Assembly: GCF_905475345.1 (NCBI RefSeq)
Contig: NC_066602.1
Coordinates: 992,001-1,056,000 of the forward strand
Length of the DNA stretch: 64,000 nucleotides
Reading direction: 5' to 3'
Source of the DNA: Vespula vulgaris
Taxonomy: Eukaryota; Arthropoda; Insecta; Hymenoptera; Vespidae
The translations under genes and the position numbers were made by a program. Shown in pieces: positions 1 through 9,740 of the stretch; positions within the stretch are counted from its first letter, which is position 1, and each line of letters begins with the position of its first letter. The notes below the pieces were generated by a model, which had not been told where the DNA came from, made no database searches, and worked only from the letters and a program-made list of their open reading frames with translations.

Positions 1-26
1 TGTATATTATAGAAATTACCGAATAA

Positions 27-107
27 TTACTCCAATTTGGGTTTCACTCCATTTGGAATATTTGTGATAAATTCACTTAGAACTAAAAATACTTTCTTCG
101 GCTGCAT
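27..107 (-). pseudogene. Internally deleted, fused copy of the two-exon small protein
   Basis: A 26-codon frame reads MQPKKVFLVLSEFITN and ends KPKLE-stop. Its first codons match the start of exon 1 of the 19,486 gene (TRVFLLM) and the rest matches exon 2 (HEFITNLPND). The intervening hydrophobic half and the intron are missing, so this is a deletion fusion. The same fusion exists at 11,582-11,662 (minus) and, slightly different, at 34,126-34,233 (plus), which implies one ancestral deletion that was later duplicated. The frame is open but short; expression is unknown. Confidence 0.6.
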
Positions 108-374
108 ATAATCTACGAAAATATTAATAAATTATTATAAAATATATAGATATCATACAGATTTTATATTCCACATTACATTTTAGAATGAAAAATTGAT
201 CTTATCTCTAAAGTATCTTACCATTCAATAAACACAGCATTGATTGATTTTCCATTTAAACATAAACGTAAAAAGGAAAATGTTTCCATATATTAATCTC
301 GTTGATGGTCTGGCTTGACTTCTACTATCCATATAGGACGTATAGTCGGATGTACGGAAGAGCAGAAAGTGTCA

Positions 375-545
375 ATGAAAATGTGTTTCACTTTGGATGT
401 GCAATGTTATATTATCTGGTGGAGCGTTGTTGAACTTTTTGTATCTTCTTTGGAATTTAAAATTCCAGTATAAGTAAATTCGGCTCCTTTGCAATACATC
501 CAGGCTCTTGGAACTGCTTTCGTCCTCGGTTGGTTTAGTGTATCT
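375..545 (-). pseudogene. RYT-type exon relic, serine and aspartate rich start
   Basis: After a TTTCAG acceptor at 546-548 (read on the minus strand) the frame runs RYTKPTEDESSSKSL and on past YWNFKFQRRYKKF for almost 60 codons without a stop. A 39-nt candidate intron precedes it, with donor GTAAGT at 579-584 and a CTAAT-like branch site. Homologous exons in the same frame occur at 11,965-12,084 (minus), 19,049-19,180 (plus) and 49,727-49,864 (minus), and decayed at 7,617, 33,720 and 62,886. Conservation of the RYT frame in several diverged copies is the reason to call it ancestral coding sequence. The product is not recognised. Confidence 0.45.
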
Positions 546-654
546 CTGAAACAATATAAAATTCGTAGATTAGTTAAGACTTACTGAAGCCATTCAATTG
601 TTCATCTAATTGTATTATCCTCAAAAATAAATTTTGTTACAACCTTTTAAGCGA

Positions 655-730
655 TATAAAGTACCTTTTCCGAAAGGCAACAAATAATAATTTAGATATT
701 ATTGATCACGAAAGTCAGTTTCATTTCCAT
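655..730 (-). pseudogene. Hydrophobic mini-ORF relic (MKLI type)
   Basis: It begins MEMKLTFVINNI and then meets a stop where intact copies continue ILIII. Intact relatives are at 10,687, 18,864, 34,438, 49,941 and 62,693. It lies upstream, in transcript direction, of the RYT exon at 375-545, the same order as in the other units. Confidence 0.5.
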
Positions 731-829
731 AACACAAAATTAAAATTTTATAATAAATAACGAACTAATCATTACTAACAAATTTACCTTATATTGATTG
801 CTTAAACAAATGACTAGTAAGAATGAAGA

Positions 830-1060
830 AATTGCTTCAACTGCCTGAATTGCTTATATAACTGATCTCTGGGACGTATGAAGTATGCACGAACGAATAT
901 TTGTTGTAGCACACTCGCTCGCGTATTACTAGTTCGACAACCACCGAAGGAATGACCTGCAGCCGCATCGCCGTCCACCGAACGGCGGTACTTGTACGCC
1001 GCACGTCGCCGCCAGTTTCGTAATCGATCGAACACTATGGCGCTCTGCGCAGGTTTATTA
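830..1060 (-). promoter_or_regulatory. Conserved block upstream of the mini-ORF
   Basis: Read on the minus strand, this block carries TACGCGAGCGAGTGTG and CATACGTCCCAGAG motifs and is richer in GC than its surroundings. Counterparts sit upstream of nearly every MKLI-type mini-ORF (12,370-12,620 minus, 10,480-10,640, 11,320-11,460, 18,500-18,720, 34,600-34,810 minus, 62,440-62,620). Constant position suggests a promoter or 5' leader, but no defined factor site is recognised. Confidence 0.35.
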
Positions 1061-2059
1061 TACTTGATGTAGGTTAATCAATATAGCTAAAGAACCAAGA
1101 TGGTCATACGTTACGAGGAAATTAATTTCTTTCGTTTCTTTTTTCCCCTCCTTCTCTTTACATTTTGATATTAGAAATCAATTATAGAATTCTGAAAATT
1201 GGCTAATATGTTTCTTCCTTTATTTGTCGTTAAAAATATTTATGAATAAGAATTAATCTGGAGCAAAGAATATTGTTTGACAATTTTTTTTGTTATATCA
1301 CTTTCTGTTCTTTTTCTATTATTGAAGATGACAATCTCTTTTTTACACATCTGTGTCTTTTTATAACGCATTAGGAAAGAATATGGATTCATAGAAAATC
1401 ATTTGTCACTTCTCTTTCCTAATATCAACTTCATCTCTTTAAGGTATTTTAATTGGACGCCATTTACGTAAGACAATCAAAATTTCCTATTACGCGATTG
1501 AACTACTCGGAAAGGCTTAATTGGATTTGGAAATGAATTTCTTGATGAATATTAATTTATCGACAGACAGATTTATTGAAGGGTCGTCCGACGTTTCACG
1601 CGGAACATGGATCAAAAAAACTTGAAATGCACCTGAGGGAGATATACCTTGCAAAATGATACAACACGTAGGGACGATCAATAGCTTTGCCGTTGTTCAG
1701 GATATTAGTTTTAGCCAGGGAACACTTTTAAATTATGCGTCGAATATTCACTGTACGTTTGCGTGACCAGGTCAACGTTATACCAGTTTTAATAATTATT
1801 TAGTATAATTCATGAAAGAAGAAACGTTAAAATCATGGTTCCAAATTGGTTATCACAATATTCACGACACGAAGTTAAATAATATTCATAATAATTAATA
1901 TACATCTTTAGTAATATAGGGATTTGGACCAATTAATTTGCTGCATATCACGAACTCTCATGTTAATGAATGTTTCGAGGTATAATGATTTGCAGGTGCA
2001 TGATACGTTCTCCCATACTTATCGTCAAATACCTTCATACTGAACTTATTATTATTATC

Positions 2060-2690
2060 TCTCTCCAAAGACCTATATTGAAATGTGATTTATACGAATT
2101 ATTTATTTATTATCCGTTTTCAGGATAATTAATAATGTGAATTGAAATTCTAGAATTATTCTCTTATATAGTATCATATAAGAATGTATGTACTTAATTT
2201 TAATTTTTCTTCATTTACTTTAAATTTATTTTTTGATCCTCACCTGTTTAATAAATTAAAACAAAAATTTGTTTAAGAAAGAGAGATGAAACATTTATCT
2301 ATAGCCGAGTTTACACATATCAATACAAGGGAAATATATGAAAATATGAAATCGATATCGGATGGTACACTTTCCAGATACATATTCCTCTGCTGTTTTT
2401 CTTAATATCTTCTTTTTTTTATATAAATTTTTGGTTTGATTACATTTTATCTTTTAATTTTCTTTATTATTATATTTTAAATCATATGCCTGATAATTCA
2501 CAAATAGATATAGATACTTCATCAATATGTAGACGAATATATAAATAAATAAGGTAATAAATATTATTAGATATTAGTACATAGTGATATATATATATGG
2601 AGATGGTATATGAAAAAATAAAGAAGATTCCTTTCATTAACGTAACATATACAAGAAAAAATAAATAAGTTTATCGCTACAGTAATTTTA
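2060..2690. other. AT-rich stretch without a supported gene
   Basis: Low-complexity AT sequence with T-rich runs and short TA repeats near 2,588. It loosely resembles the flank of the micro-exon module at 27,100-27,600 read in reverse. Nothing coding is visible. Confidence 0.6.
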
Positions 2691-2711
2691 AACAAAATGT
2701 AATGAACTTAC

Positions 2712-2759
2712 GAAGGAGTAGTAAAAATAGTTTTATTTCCGTCTGTTAATGAGTATGCC
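2712..2759 (-). pseudogene. Micro-exon module, copy 1
   Basis: A 48-nt segment sits between a weak acceptor (TTATAG) and a GTAAGTTCATTAC donor at 2,706-2,711 (minus). It encodes LTDGNKTIFTTPS in the frame that aligns with the 56-nt copies at 37,056 and 29,230. The next exon boundary is not preserved here. Confidence 0.4.
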
Positions 2760-2819
2760 CTATAAGACTGGATGAATAGACACAAGTAGCCCTAAGTAAT
2801 GCTTTGAGATTTATAGGTC

Positions 2820-3840
2820 GGAATAAAAAAATTCAAATATGATTTATTTTATCGACAGCATGTTGTTAAAAATGATATAGATGATATATCCCAATATTGT
2901 AGGTTTTAAACTTATATTTTATTCTTGATCTCTCAGGAACTTGCCTAGATTTATAATAAACAGCCTGTACTGCCATTGAAAAATGTAATCACTTCAAGTA
3001 TCGAATCACCAAGGTTTTTCTTCTCCATCATTTATTTTGGTTCCAACTGTTTTTCATAAATTGATAAGATATGTCATCTCCGATAACTTTCTCACTATGT
3101 TACCAATAATTTTTGATCAATCTTACAGTAAAGGGGATATTTCTTTTTGCTTTTATCTTCCTTTGTTCCGTTTGAATGTTTTTTTTTCCATTTGATTGTT
3201 CTTCAGTCTCCATACACTTATCTTTTCGATCATTTCAGATTGTAAAAATCGAATTGTGTTAATTATTAATTGTGTAATTATTAATTAATTGTGTTAATGT
3301 TATCAAGAATCATTCATGACCTTAACGAGAAAGTAGAACTCAGAATACTGTATCAATCTCATGCAAAAGCTGTTTTTCTACGATATTTATAAATTATATT
3401 TTGCGCAATACGGATCGGTTGATCGAATAACAATGAATAGAAAGAAGTATCACAGATCTTTACTATTCTCGGGGAAGTACTATATAAATGATTACTATAT
3501 GTAGTCTTATTAAGATATTTAACCATTCGAGTAAAATATTAGAAAAATACTAAGTAAATAAGAAATATTATGTTACTAGAAATATAATGATGTCGTTGCT
3601 GTACTCGGTTATAGGTAATGAGAAAGGAACGAATCGACAAAGATAATATTTTCCGTGGAACTATTTAGTTTGGAACATAATATACGAAGAATTTGATAAC
3701 TCGAAGTATACTTGGATCATTCCTTGAAATTTTCCAATGGGAAATAAATTTTTCGGAAAAAGTATTCGTTCGTTTGAAAGAACTAAATTAATCGTTATAC
3801 ATCGATCTGCAAATTAATTAATACCGCTAAATGGGTAATT
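2820..3840 (+). other. Diverged copy of the 41,020-42,130 block
   Basis: The order of short matches (GATTTATTTTA, a TCTCTCAGGAACTTGC-like stretch, then the GATCGGTTGATCG region) parallels 41,020-41,700 and 29,700-30,400. The 107-codon frame present at 41,020 is broken here, so no gene is called. Confidence 0.45.
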
Positions 3841-3843
3841 GAA

Positions 3844-4130
3844 TTACACTGTTAATACAATGCTATTATCGAATTGTTTGCTTCGTTTGATGAGAGGAAA
3901 AGAAATGAAAAAATACTTTCCTTCTTCTCCAAATAATGGAGGAGATACACGAACGCACGCCAACAGTACCGCGCACGTATTCCCGCCCACATGGCCTAGT
4001 GCGCATGAGTGAACACAAGAGCACTGGTGCATGGAGAGGGGTAATAACAAATCGTTTAAGCCGAAGGTACTTGACGATACGTATGGAAGAAGGTAATGTC
4101 TACATGCATTTTCATTAAATAACAATCGAA
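3844..4130 (+). repeat. E element, plus orientation
   Basis: A roughly 280-bp GC-richer block runs from GATGAGAGGAAAAG through a CG-rich core (ACGAACGCACGCC, GCGCACG) and a CATGGAGAGG motif to GGTACTTGACGATACG, ending at ATGCATTTTCATTAAAT. It recurs at least thirteen times in the window. Short reading frames appear on both strands inside it but are not conserved in frame between copies, so I treat it as noncoding. Confidence 0.7.
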
Positions 4131-4602
4131 AGGTATTTCTGCCACGTAATAAATTAAGTCGCCCAAATACTTATATTTCTGATCGACGTCCAATACACAT
4201 TATGTTTAATAAATGACGTGAATATTCTGACAAACAATACGGAATATTGAACCAAACATTTCTTCTCTTTTTAATTATGTTGAATACGAATATAAACTGA
4301 CGGTATAACGATGACACGGTGACATAAACGTACACTGCATATTTAACGCATAATTTCTATTTACATATATATGATCTATATTCGAGACTCTACATTACAG
4401 ATCTTATTACATAATTTCGTGTTTAATACTAGAATACACCGTTTTATAAGATATGATAGAAAATTGTATAAATTTTGATTATTATTTCACACTATATTTC
4501 AAACTGTGCAATTCTTCTTTGATATGTTATTATATAATATAGAACAGGAAAGAAAATACAATTCGAGTTACCGGATTTATGGTATGTTTATTTATACATT
4601 TT

Positions 4603-4660
4603 TACGATTTAATCGTATGATCGTATATAGAGCCGACCGTAGTGCAGCTCTTGCCTCTTC
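4603..4660 (+). repeat. ATCGTATA palindromic element, copy 1
   Basis: TACGATTTAATCGTATGATC followed by GTATATAGAGCC forms overlapping inverted ATACGAT and ATCGTAT half-sites. Copies occur near 15,120, 38,190, 25,680-25,740 (inverted) and 27,950-28,000 (inverted), always beside the ISILID-type exon. Its role is unknown; a transcription-factor site or a hairpin is possible. Confidence 0.45.
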
Positions 4661-4777
4661 CATGATGTTACACCGTGTATGCTCTCCCTATTGACTCTAA
4701 TACTACCCATTGACGATTCTAACATGTGGGTTGATTTTCTTGGCTGATACTAGTTGAATTGCTGGCTTTAATGTCAG

Positions 4778-5020
4778 TTAATCAATTAGAATAGAGATAC
4801 ATGACTCAAGGAGAACGGGAGTACAAAGAGACAAATGGAGAATCTTCGAGAGATAGGTATCGACAATCGAACCGGTATCGTATATTTTCGTGAATAATCG
4901 TATTAGTTTTCTTTTTGTAATTATCATACTTTCCGCTTGCTTGAAGGGAAAGTCTGTTTCAGAGAGTTTGAAAGAGATTTGACGTATTTTTCTGATAGAA
5001 ATAAAATCATGAATATACAC
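4778..5020 (-). CDS. ISILID-type small ORF (possible exon)
   Basis: An 80-residue frame begins MYIHDFISIRKIRQ and ends LLESCISILID-stop. A TTTCTATCAG acceptor-like site lies just inside the start, so the first residues may be intron. The second half aligns in frame with 15,289-15,591 (FKQAKGMIFKKRKL, then SIADMYLSKTLHL, then ESCISILID). Copies at 25,270-25,520 (plus) and 38,345-38,620 (minus) are broken. Two diverged copies keeping the same frame and stop support ancestral coding use. A lysine and arginine cluster is followed by a hydrophobic leucine and cysteine tail. No family is recognised. Confidence 0.35.
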   Translation of the reverse strand: MYIHDFISIRKIRQISFKLSETDFPFKQAESMIITKRKLIRLFTKIYDTGSIVDTYLSKILHLSLCTPVLLESCISILID

Positions 5021-5320
5021 TCAAATATTGTGATAAATAGTTAGGAATCTTAAAAAGTATATTAAAAGATTAATTGAACGTTTTTAATATCTACGGATGA
5101 TTTTGAAGTATGTTTAACAAAAATAAAATATCAAAGAGATGGAAAATTTTTAAGGATCACTTTTTTTCAATACCACCGTGTAAATCGTTTAATTCTATTA
5201 ACTATGAAATATGCGGACAGAGCAATTTAAAGTTGCTCGAATATTCACTTTGATATATTAACATTATCATTTTTGACATTATTTTCCAAGAAATTCGACC
5301 TATATCGAAATGTGACTCAC

Positions 5321-5589
5321 CTTTATCGTCACCTTCGCATTCTTCATCCCCTGTATCACCATTTTCTTCAAAATTGATTCGCAGAACTTCCTTTTTGGTA
5401 TCCTTGAGAATTGCTGTGAGATTTTCTTTATCGTTCCCAAACACCCGAACGGCATCGAAATAAACATTATTACGGTACATATAATTTTCTAGCCAATTGC
5501 TATCCAAATTAACATTAGTTCGATATACAAAGACACGGTCAACGTTATTGTAGATCCTTATTTTCCCTTCTCGACTGCGTTGCATCCTT
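5321..5589 (-). CDS. Acidic exon, the only uninterrupted copy
   Basis: The longest frame of the window, 179 codons at 5,202-5,741, covers this segment. The part likely to be exon starts after a CAG acceptor (start 5,589 or 5,574) and ends at the donor GTGAGT (5,315-5,320). It reads REGKIRIYNNVDRVFVYRTN, then a segment with WLENYMYRNN and YFDAVR, and ends in a glutamate and aspartate run (FEENGDTGDEECEGDD). Copies at 16,790-17,046 (minus, one stop at the WLEN position, clean GTAAGT donor) and 58,249-58,504 (plus, one stop) share the CAG|TCG acceptor and the acidic end. Residues before the acceptor probably translate intron. The product is unknown; nuclear or chromatin proteins often have such tails, but that is a guess. 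Confidence 0.5.
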
Positions 5590-5683
5590 CTGAAGATGGA
5601 ACAAGATGAAATGAAAGAAGATTCCGGAATGAAATCTTCTTTTCTACGAAGGAATATTTCCCCATTAGAGAAAACATTCCACT

Positions 5684-5878
5684 TTGACCCACGATCTGTG
5701 TGTACCGTCGGACGTCTCTTCGACCAACCTTCTGAACGCAATCGATTATATCCTCTTAACGAAGCAGCTTACCTTTGGATCCTTTGAAGGGAGATATTTC
5801 CTTGCCCCCTACCACCGTTCGAGCTTTGTAAAACAATACTACATCGGAATCGAGAAGGTTCGTCGTCATGACCTTTAA
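5684..5878 (+). pseudogene. LTFGSFE-type exon, partial copy
   Basis: The plus frame reads LLTKQLTFGSFEGRYFL and then SSFVKQYYIGIEKVRRHDL before a stop. It aligns with LQLKPLTFGSFEEGKSL and PSFIKQCHIGFSK of the 20,092-20,331 minus frame. The minus strand is also open over part of the block and ends at FKGSK next to a GTAAGC donor, so strand is uncertain. I prefer the LTFGSFE strand because four diverged loci keep it open for 64-83 codons, and because the HFADY-type exon follows on the same strand at 6,232. Confidence 0.35.
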
Positions 5879-6231
5879 AAATGTTGTCTTCCTATTTCTC
5901 TTTCTGGTTATTATCGATCACCTAACGAGCACGGTATAAAAGATGGTATTACGAGTAAGTTAGAGAGAAGAACGATGTTTCAAAAGGAAATGTCTTGCTA
6001 TTGATTCCTGCATGATCATTTATGGTATTCTCTAGAAGCACTAGAAAAATTTTGAAAGACGTTGAGAATTTTAGATAATACAATTTCTCCGACCTATCTT
6101 TAATTCAATGTGTGCTCTACATGCATAAGATATATGGATATGTATTTTTTTCCCCATTTTTTTGAAATTGGGCCTACAATGTGATGTATCCCGTCACTGT
6201 CGGTGAACTGTATCGAAAGACTGAAAATTTC

Positions 6232-6327
6232 AAAGGACGACTAGATACTTCTCATCCTGATCACTTCGCCGATTATACAAATTTTTATTATAGAAAAAAG
6301 AAATCGAAAAAAATATTGTTTGCATAA
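6232..6327 (+). CDS. HFADY-type short exon
   Basis: The frame KGRLDTSHPDHFADY, then a tyrosine and lysine rich end, then a stop, covers 31 residues. Homologues in the same frame are at 17,714-17,809 (GRLDTSHVDHFGDYIIFIM), 57,532-57,630 minus (RRLDNSHNDHFADYTIFIM), 32,136-32,228 (SGHFAHHIICIM) and, extended, 61,401-61,637. Five loci keep this short frame open while flanking sequence is saturated with indels, which argues that it was, or is, translated. It lies about 350 bp downstream of the LTFGSFE module at every locus. Function unknown. Confidence 0.45.
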   Translation, partial: KGRLDTSHPDHFADYTNFYYRKKKSKKILFA

Positions 6328-6471
6328 ATAACATCTTTGGCCGACGTTTGACAGATAGAAATAAAAAAATTTGGGAAATAACGCTCACAAGATATTTTTG
6401 TTATGAGAAAATTGCAACGATAAAATTAATTCCTTTTCATTTAATATTAACGCTTGATACGCCGCCATGAA

Positions 6472-6744
6472 TTAATCGAAGCAGAAGCGTTTATCACAAT
6501 ATGCAGTCCTGTAATGTGGAACATTAGATATGGGAGTCAATAGGAAATGGGAACAATCAGTCGAATTGAAAGAGATTGGTCTACAAATCTGTTTCCCCGC
6601 CATCACACCATCCAAACCGTGACGGATCGTTTGATCGGGGAATAAGGAGTTTTGATTGACTGGCCTAAACCGCATTCCAAGAGTAACGCCAAAAGGAACA
6701 TAAATATAACCAATGTTTTTTTGTAAATCTATATTCTTTTTCAC
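6472..6744 (-). pseudogene. EKIF-type exon relic with extended reading frame
   Basis: A 90-codon frame has IDLQKNIGYIYVPFGVTLG near its start, aligning with the DSEKIIRYIYFPF copy near 18,200 (minus) and the MYSEKIFRHI start at 35,338. The second half (CRPISFNSTDCSHFLL) aligns with 57,270-57,410 (plus, CRPISFNS). Only the first part has wide support, so the full frame may be fortuitous. Confidence 0.3.
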
Positions 6745-7039
6745 TATGTAATAAAGAAAGAGAGAAGCTTGTAAACTTAAATAATACGAAGAAAACAGAA
6801 GGTAATATTACGAAACAAATTTTCAAACAATATTTCTTGCTGGATATTAATATGTATTTTTAAATATTTTAAACGATAAAACTGGTAAAATATTAATAGT
6901 CGATTATCAAAATTCTCTAGTTAATTTCTAATTGTAAATTGTAAAGAACAGAAGGTATGAAAAAAAGAAAAGACCAGAAACAAAAAAAGGAACATAATTT
7001 GTCCAGTTAATGGAAGTATCATCGAGAAATTTTGCTTAC

Positions 7040-7280
7040 TTACTTCCGACCCACGACATTTCGGCTCTTTCTATCACATAATACGTGGTATTGATTAACT
7101 GCATAGAATGTAAAGCTCCTTCCACCGAGCCACGCCTGGGAAATTAGCCGCGCTAGGTCATCCAAGATGGCGATTTGCGGAAGAAGCTTTCCTTTAGAAG
7201 TCATCTTCTCAATAATTTTTGAAGGAGTAATACGCAAGTAAATGATAAAATTATCGCGTATATATTTCTTACGTCTCAAA
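7040..7280 (+). promoter_or_regulatory. Leader block upstream of a decayed mini-ORF
   Basis: It resembles 18,500-18,720: ACCCACGACATTTCGG, then AATACG motifs, then a repeated GTAATACGCAAGTAA site. It lies 130-370 bp upstream of the mini-ORF relic at 7,412. Confidence 0.3.
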
Positions 7281-7411
7281 AGAAACTTACAAGCAGTTCA
7301 AACAGTACTAACAATTTCTTCATTCTCACTAGTCTTTTGTTCGTTATCGATATAAAGTAAATTTACTAGTAGTCATTAGAATATAATTTATTATAAAATT
7401 TCATTTCTATT

Positions 7412-7495
7412 GTGGTAATCAAACTTATTTTCGTAATCAATGTCATCCTAAGTATTATTTTGTTGCTTTTCGGAGAGGATACTTTATCTGTATTA
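7412..7495 (+). pseudogene. Mini-ORF relic, start codon lost
   Basis: The sequence aligns with the intact copy at 18,864 through IKLIFVINVILSIILLLFG, but the ATGGAAATG start has become GTGGTAATC. Orientation and order (RYT relic at about 7,617, truncated exon 1 at 8,060) match the second macro-unit. Confidence 0.5.
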
Positions 7496-8059
7496 AATGG
7501 GCGTAACCCGATTTGCCTTTGATGACTGCATAATTTAAATGAACAATTGAACGTCTATCGTAAGACTTAACTAATTTACGAAATTTGTTAATTTTTTTTT
7601 AATTTACGAAATGTCATAGATATACAAGACTAAACGAAGGCAAAAGCAATTCCAATTGCTAGGAAGTATTGCAGAGGATCAGAATTGAATGATATCTGCA
7701 TTCTTATTACGTCCAAAGAAGATATTTGGATTTGAACTAAGCTTAATGTGATCATTAAACATTTGACATCCGAAATGAAACGCTTTTCCATTGGTACTTC
7801 CTGTTTTTCCTCAAATCCGAAGATTCGTTCTACTTGGATAGTAGAAATGTCCGAAAGTCAACGAACTTAGGAAATGGAAACGTTTACCTCTTCACTCTTA
7901 TATTTCAATGGTAAATCAAACAGTGCTGTCTTTATCGAATGTTGAGATATTTTAGAGATAATATATAATTTTTTTATTTTAAAGTATAATATGGAATATA
8001 AAATCTGTATCATAAGTATATTGTAGAATAAGTTATTGAATTTTTACAGAGATTTTATC

Positions 8060-8107
8060 ATGGCTACTAGAATATTTCTATTGATGAACATTATTCGAGC
8101 ATATTGA
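8060..8107 (+). pseudogene. Truncated first exon of the two-exon small protein
   Basis: It starts MATRIFLLMNII and stops after a few more codons. The rest of exon 1, the intron and all of exon 2 are missing relative to 19,486-19,907. The deletion joins directly to the sequence that follows the gene's 3' end in the second macro-unit, which explains why macro-unit 1 is about 0.5 kb shorter here. Confidence 0.65.
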
Positions 8108-8162
8108 AGCAGAAGAGTGTTTCAAGAGTTAGTTGAAAATTCTAACAAAGGAAGGAACATCG

Positions 8163-8414
8163 TTAGCTATTGTTCATGTATGCATTATGTGATTGTGAAT
8201 ACCTAGGAAGAGGAAAAAGAAGAAAATACATACTTGCTTGACGACGAAGTTTCGAAAGATCAATATGGCAATGTTTTATAAAGCTTGGAACAAGGGTACG
8301 AGGAAATGGGAGGGATTTATCTTTTTCAAAGCATCTAACTGTGAGCGGCTTTAGCTGGAGGGTATAAGCGATTGTGTTCAACAAGCTTTGTCGAAGAGCC
8401 GTCCGACGTTCCAT
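8163..8414 (-). CDS. LTFGSFE-type ORF, 83 residues
   Basis: The minus frame opens MERRTALRQSLLNTIAYTL, passes KPLTVRCFEKDKSLPF and PSFIKHCHIDLSKLRRQ, and ends YSQSHNAYMNNS-stop. The same frame and the same ending occur at 20,092-20,331 (79 residues) and at 48,619-48,843 on the plus strand (ending SDNAYMNNS). Three diverged copies with an identical end point are unlikely by chance, though a sense frame ending FKGSK is also partly open. The middle is basic and the end hydrophobic then polar. No family recognised; it may be one exon. Confidence 0.4.
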   Translation of the reverse strand: MERRTALRQSLLNTIAYTLQLKPLTVRCFEKDKSLPFPRTLVPSFIKHCHIDLSKLRRQASMYFLLFPLPRYSQSHNAYMNNS

Positions 8415-8789
8415 GCGAGGTAAGGGTCAAAGGGGAATTAAAATGAAACTGAGGGAGGTTTATAATACAAAATAATTGAACAGACAGGGACGATAAAAAG
8501 ATTCATCTTTTTTCAAAGTAATACCATTAGCAGGGGAATACTTTTAAATTAAACGTGAAATAGAAAGTCCTCGTCACGTCATTGTTATTTTATCGATTTA
8601 AATTAAGTAACCATTCGAAATAATTAAATGGGAGAAGTATTGAATTCTATATTTCAAACTGTTTGCCGTAACATTCGCAACATATACATAAAAAATATTC
8701 GTAATATTTAATTAGCGTTTTTCTTAAATATTCAAATTTGGACGATATAATTTGGTGCGTAGCGCTAATTACCCATTTAGTATGTTATG

Positions 8790-9020
8790 AAAGGAATTTC
8801 GTTACAGTGGATGTCCGTAATACGTTCTCCCATATTTATCGTCAAGTACCTTCGTTTAAACCTTTCTCCATTATCTCTCTCCATGTACGTGTGCTCTGGT
8901 GCGCGTCTATCCGCGTAAGGTCGAGTGGCTGGCATTGAGTGTGCGTGTGTACGTAGAACTCCTGTCTTATTTTGACAATAAGGACAGTATTTTTTCATTT
9001 ATTTTCCTGTCATCACACCA
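8790..9020 (-). repeat. E element, minus orientation
   Basis: Reverse-complement copy containing TATCGTCAAGTACC and TCTCTCTCCATGTACGTG. It forms an inverted pair with the plus copy at 9,330-9,560; the spacer is about 310 bp. Confidence 0.7.
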
Positions 9021-9329
9021 AGCGAACAATAGGAGATTGGCTGTATTATTCAGTTGCCTATTTAGCTTCATTGTTTGATAGCACGCTTGTTTATTTTGCA
9101 GAGCAAAAGCCTATATTCTTAGGAACCAATTGATTTGGAACATGATATACGAAATATTAGATAATTAGAAGTATAATGGGATTATTGTTTTGCATTCTCC
9201 AATAGGGAGTAACTTTCTAGAACAATTTACCCGTTCATTTGGAAGAATCATACCAGCCGTGGTATATCGATCCGCAAAAGACAAATGAAATCATACAGCT
9301 AAATAGATAGTTGAATTATACCGCTAATC

Positions 9330-9560
9330 GTATTATCGCATTGTCTGCTTGGTTTGATGAGGGGAGAACTAATGAAAAAATACTATCCTTGTTTTCAAAA
9401 TAAGAGACGAGATGTACGCAACACGCACACTCATTTCCGTCCACTTGACTGGAGCACGTAAACGTGCATGTGCACGGAGAGAGGTAGTATTAAATCGTTC
9501 AATTTGATGGTGCTGGACGAAAGGTAGGAGAGAAGGTAATCCTCAACGAGCAAATCGTTA
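9330..9560 (+). repeat. E element, plus orientation
   Basis: Starts at GTTTGATGAGGGGAGAAC and carries CACGGAGAGAGG, but the TACTTGACGATA motif is degraded to GCTGGACGAAAGG. Paired with the inverted copy at 8,790-9,020. Confidence 0.65.
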
Positions 9561-9649
9561 AATGCCGATCGATACCCGTTAACAAGGAAATATGTAGACA
9601 AGGAGGATCATATAGTTTTGCAAAAAAAATCACTATTTTGCCCATTATA

Positions 9650-9740
9650 ATTTTCTATGATGTCTGCGATAAATGTTGAATCAATTCTTTTCCAACATTA
9701 TCATCCCTAGCATTAGGTGTGAGGTCTTTCCGTTTTATTA
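9650..9740 (-). pseudogene. Acidic RRDLI-type C-terminal exon, relic
   Basis: The minus strand retains the end of the module seen intact at 35,880-36,008, including a match to the ELIQHLS-type terminus and the following CATCGTAGAAAATTATAATGG-like region. Upstream parts are interrupted by T runs. Confidence 0.35.

Larger units (their letters stand above)
1..2050 (+). repeat. Segmental duplicate, copy 1 (partner 11,560-13,690)
   Basis: This whole stretch matches 11,560-13,690 in the same orientation at roughly 85-90 percent by eye, with small indels. It carries a fused exon relic, the RYT-type exon, a hydrophobic mini-ORF relic and the upstream block, all on the minus strand, followed by plus-strand EKIF-type relics near 1,380. 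It is the start of the 11-12 kb tandem macro-unit. The identity figure is a visual estimate, not a computed alignment. Confidence 0.8.

Noticed and set aside
3844..4125. Two opposite ORFs of 93 and 60 codons in an E element
   Set aside because: Equivalent ORFs at 8,777, 30,773, 30,813, 43,946 and 43,958 use different frames and are not conserved as proteins; GC-richer sequence simply has fewer stops.
5202..5741. 179-codon ORF as one continuous protein
   Set aside because: Only the part between the CAG acceptor and the GTGAGT donor has counterparts in frame; the rest probably translates flanking introns.
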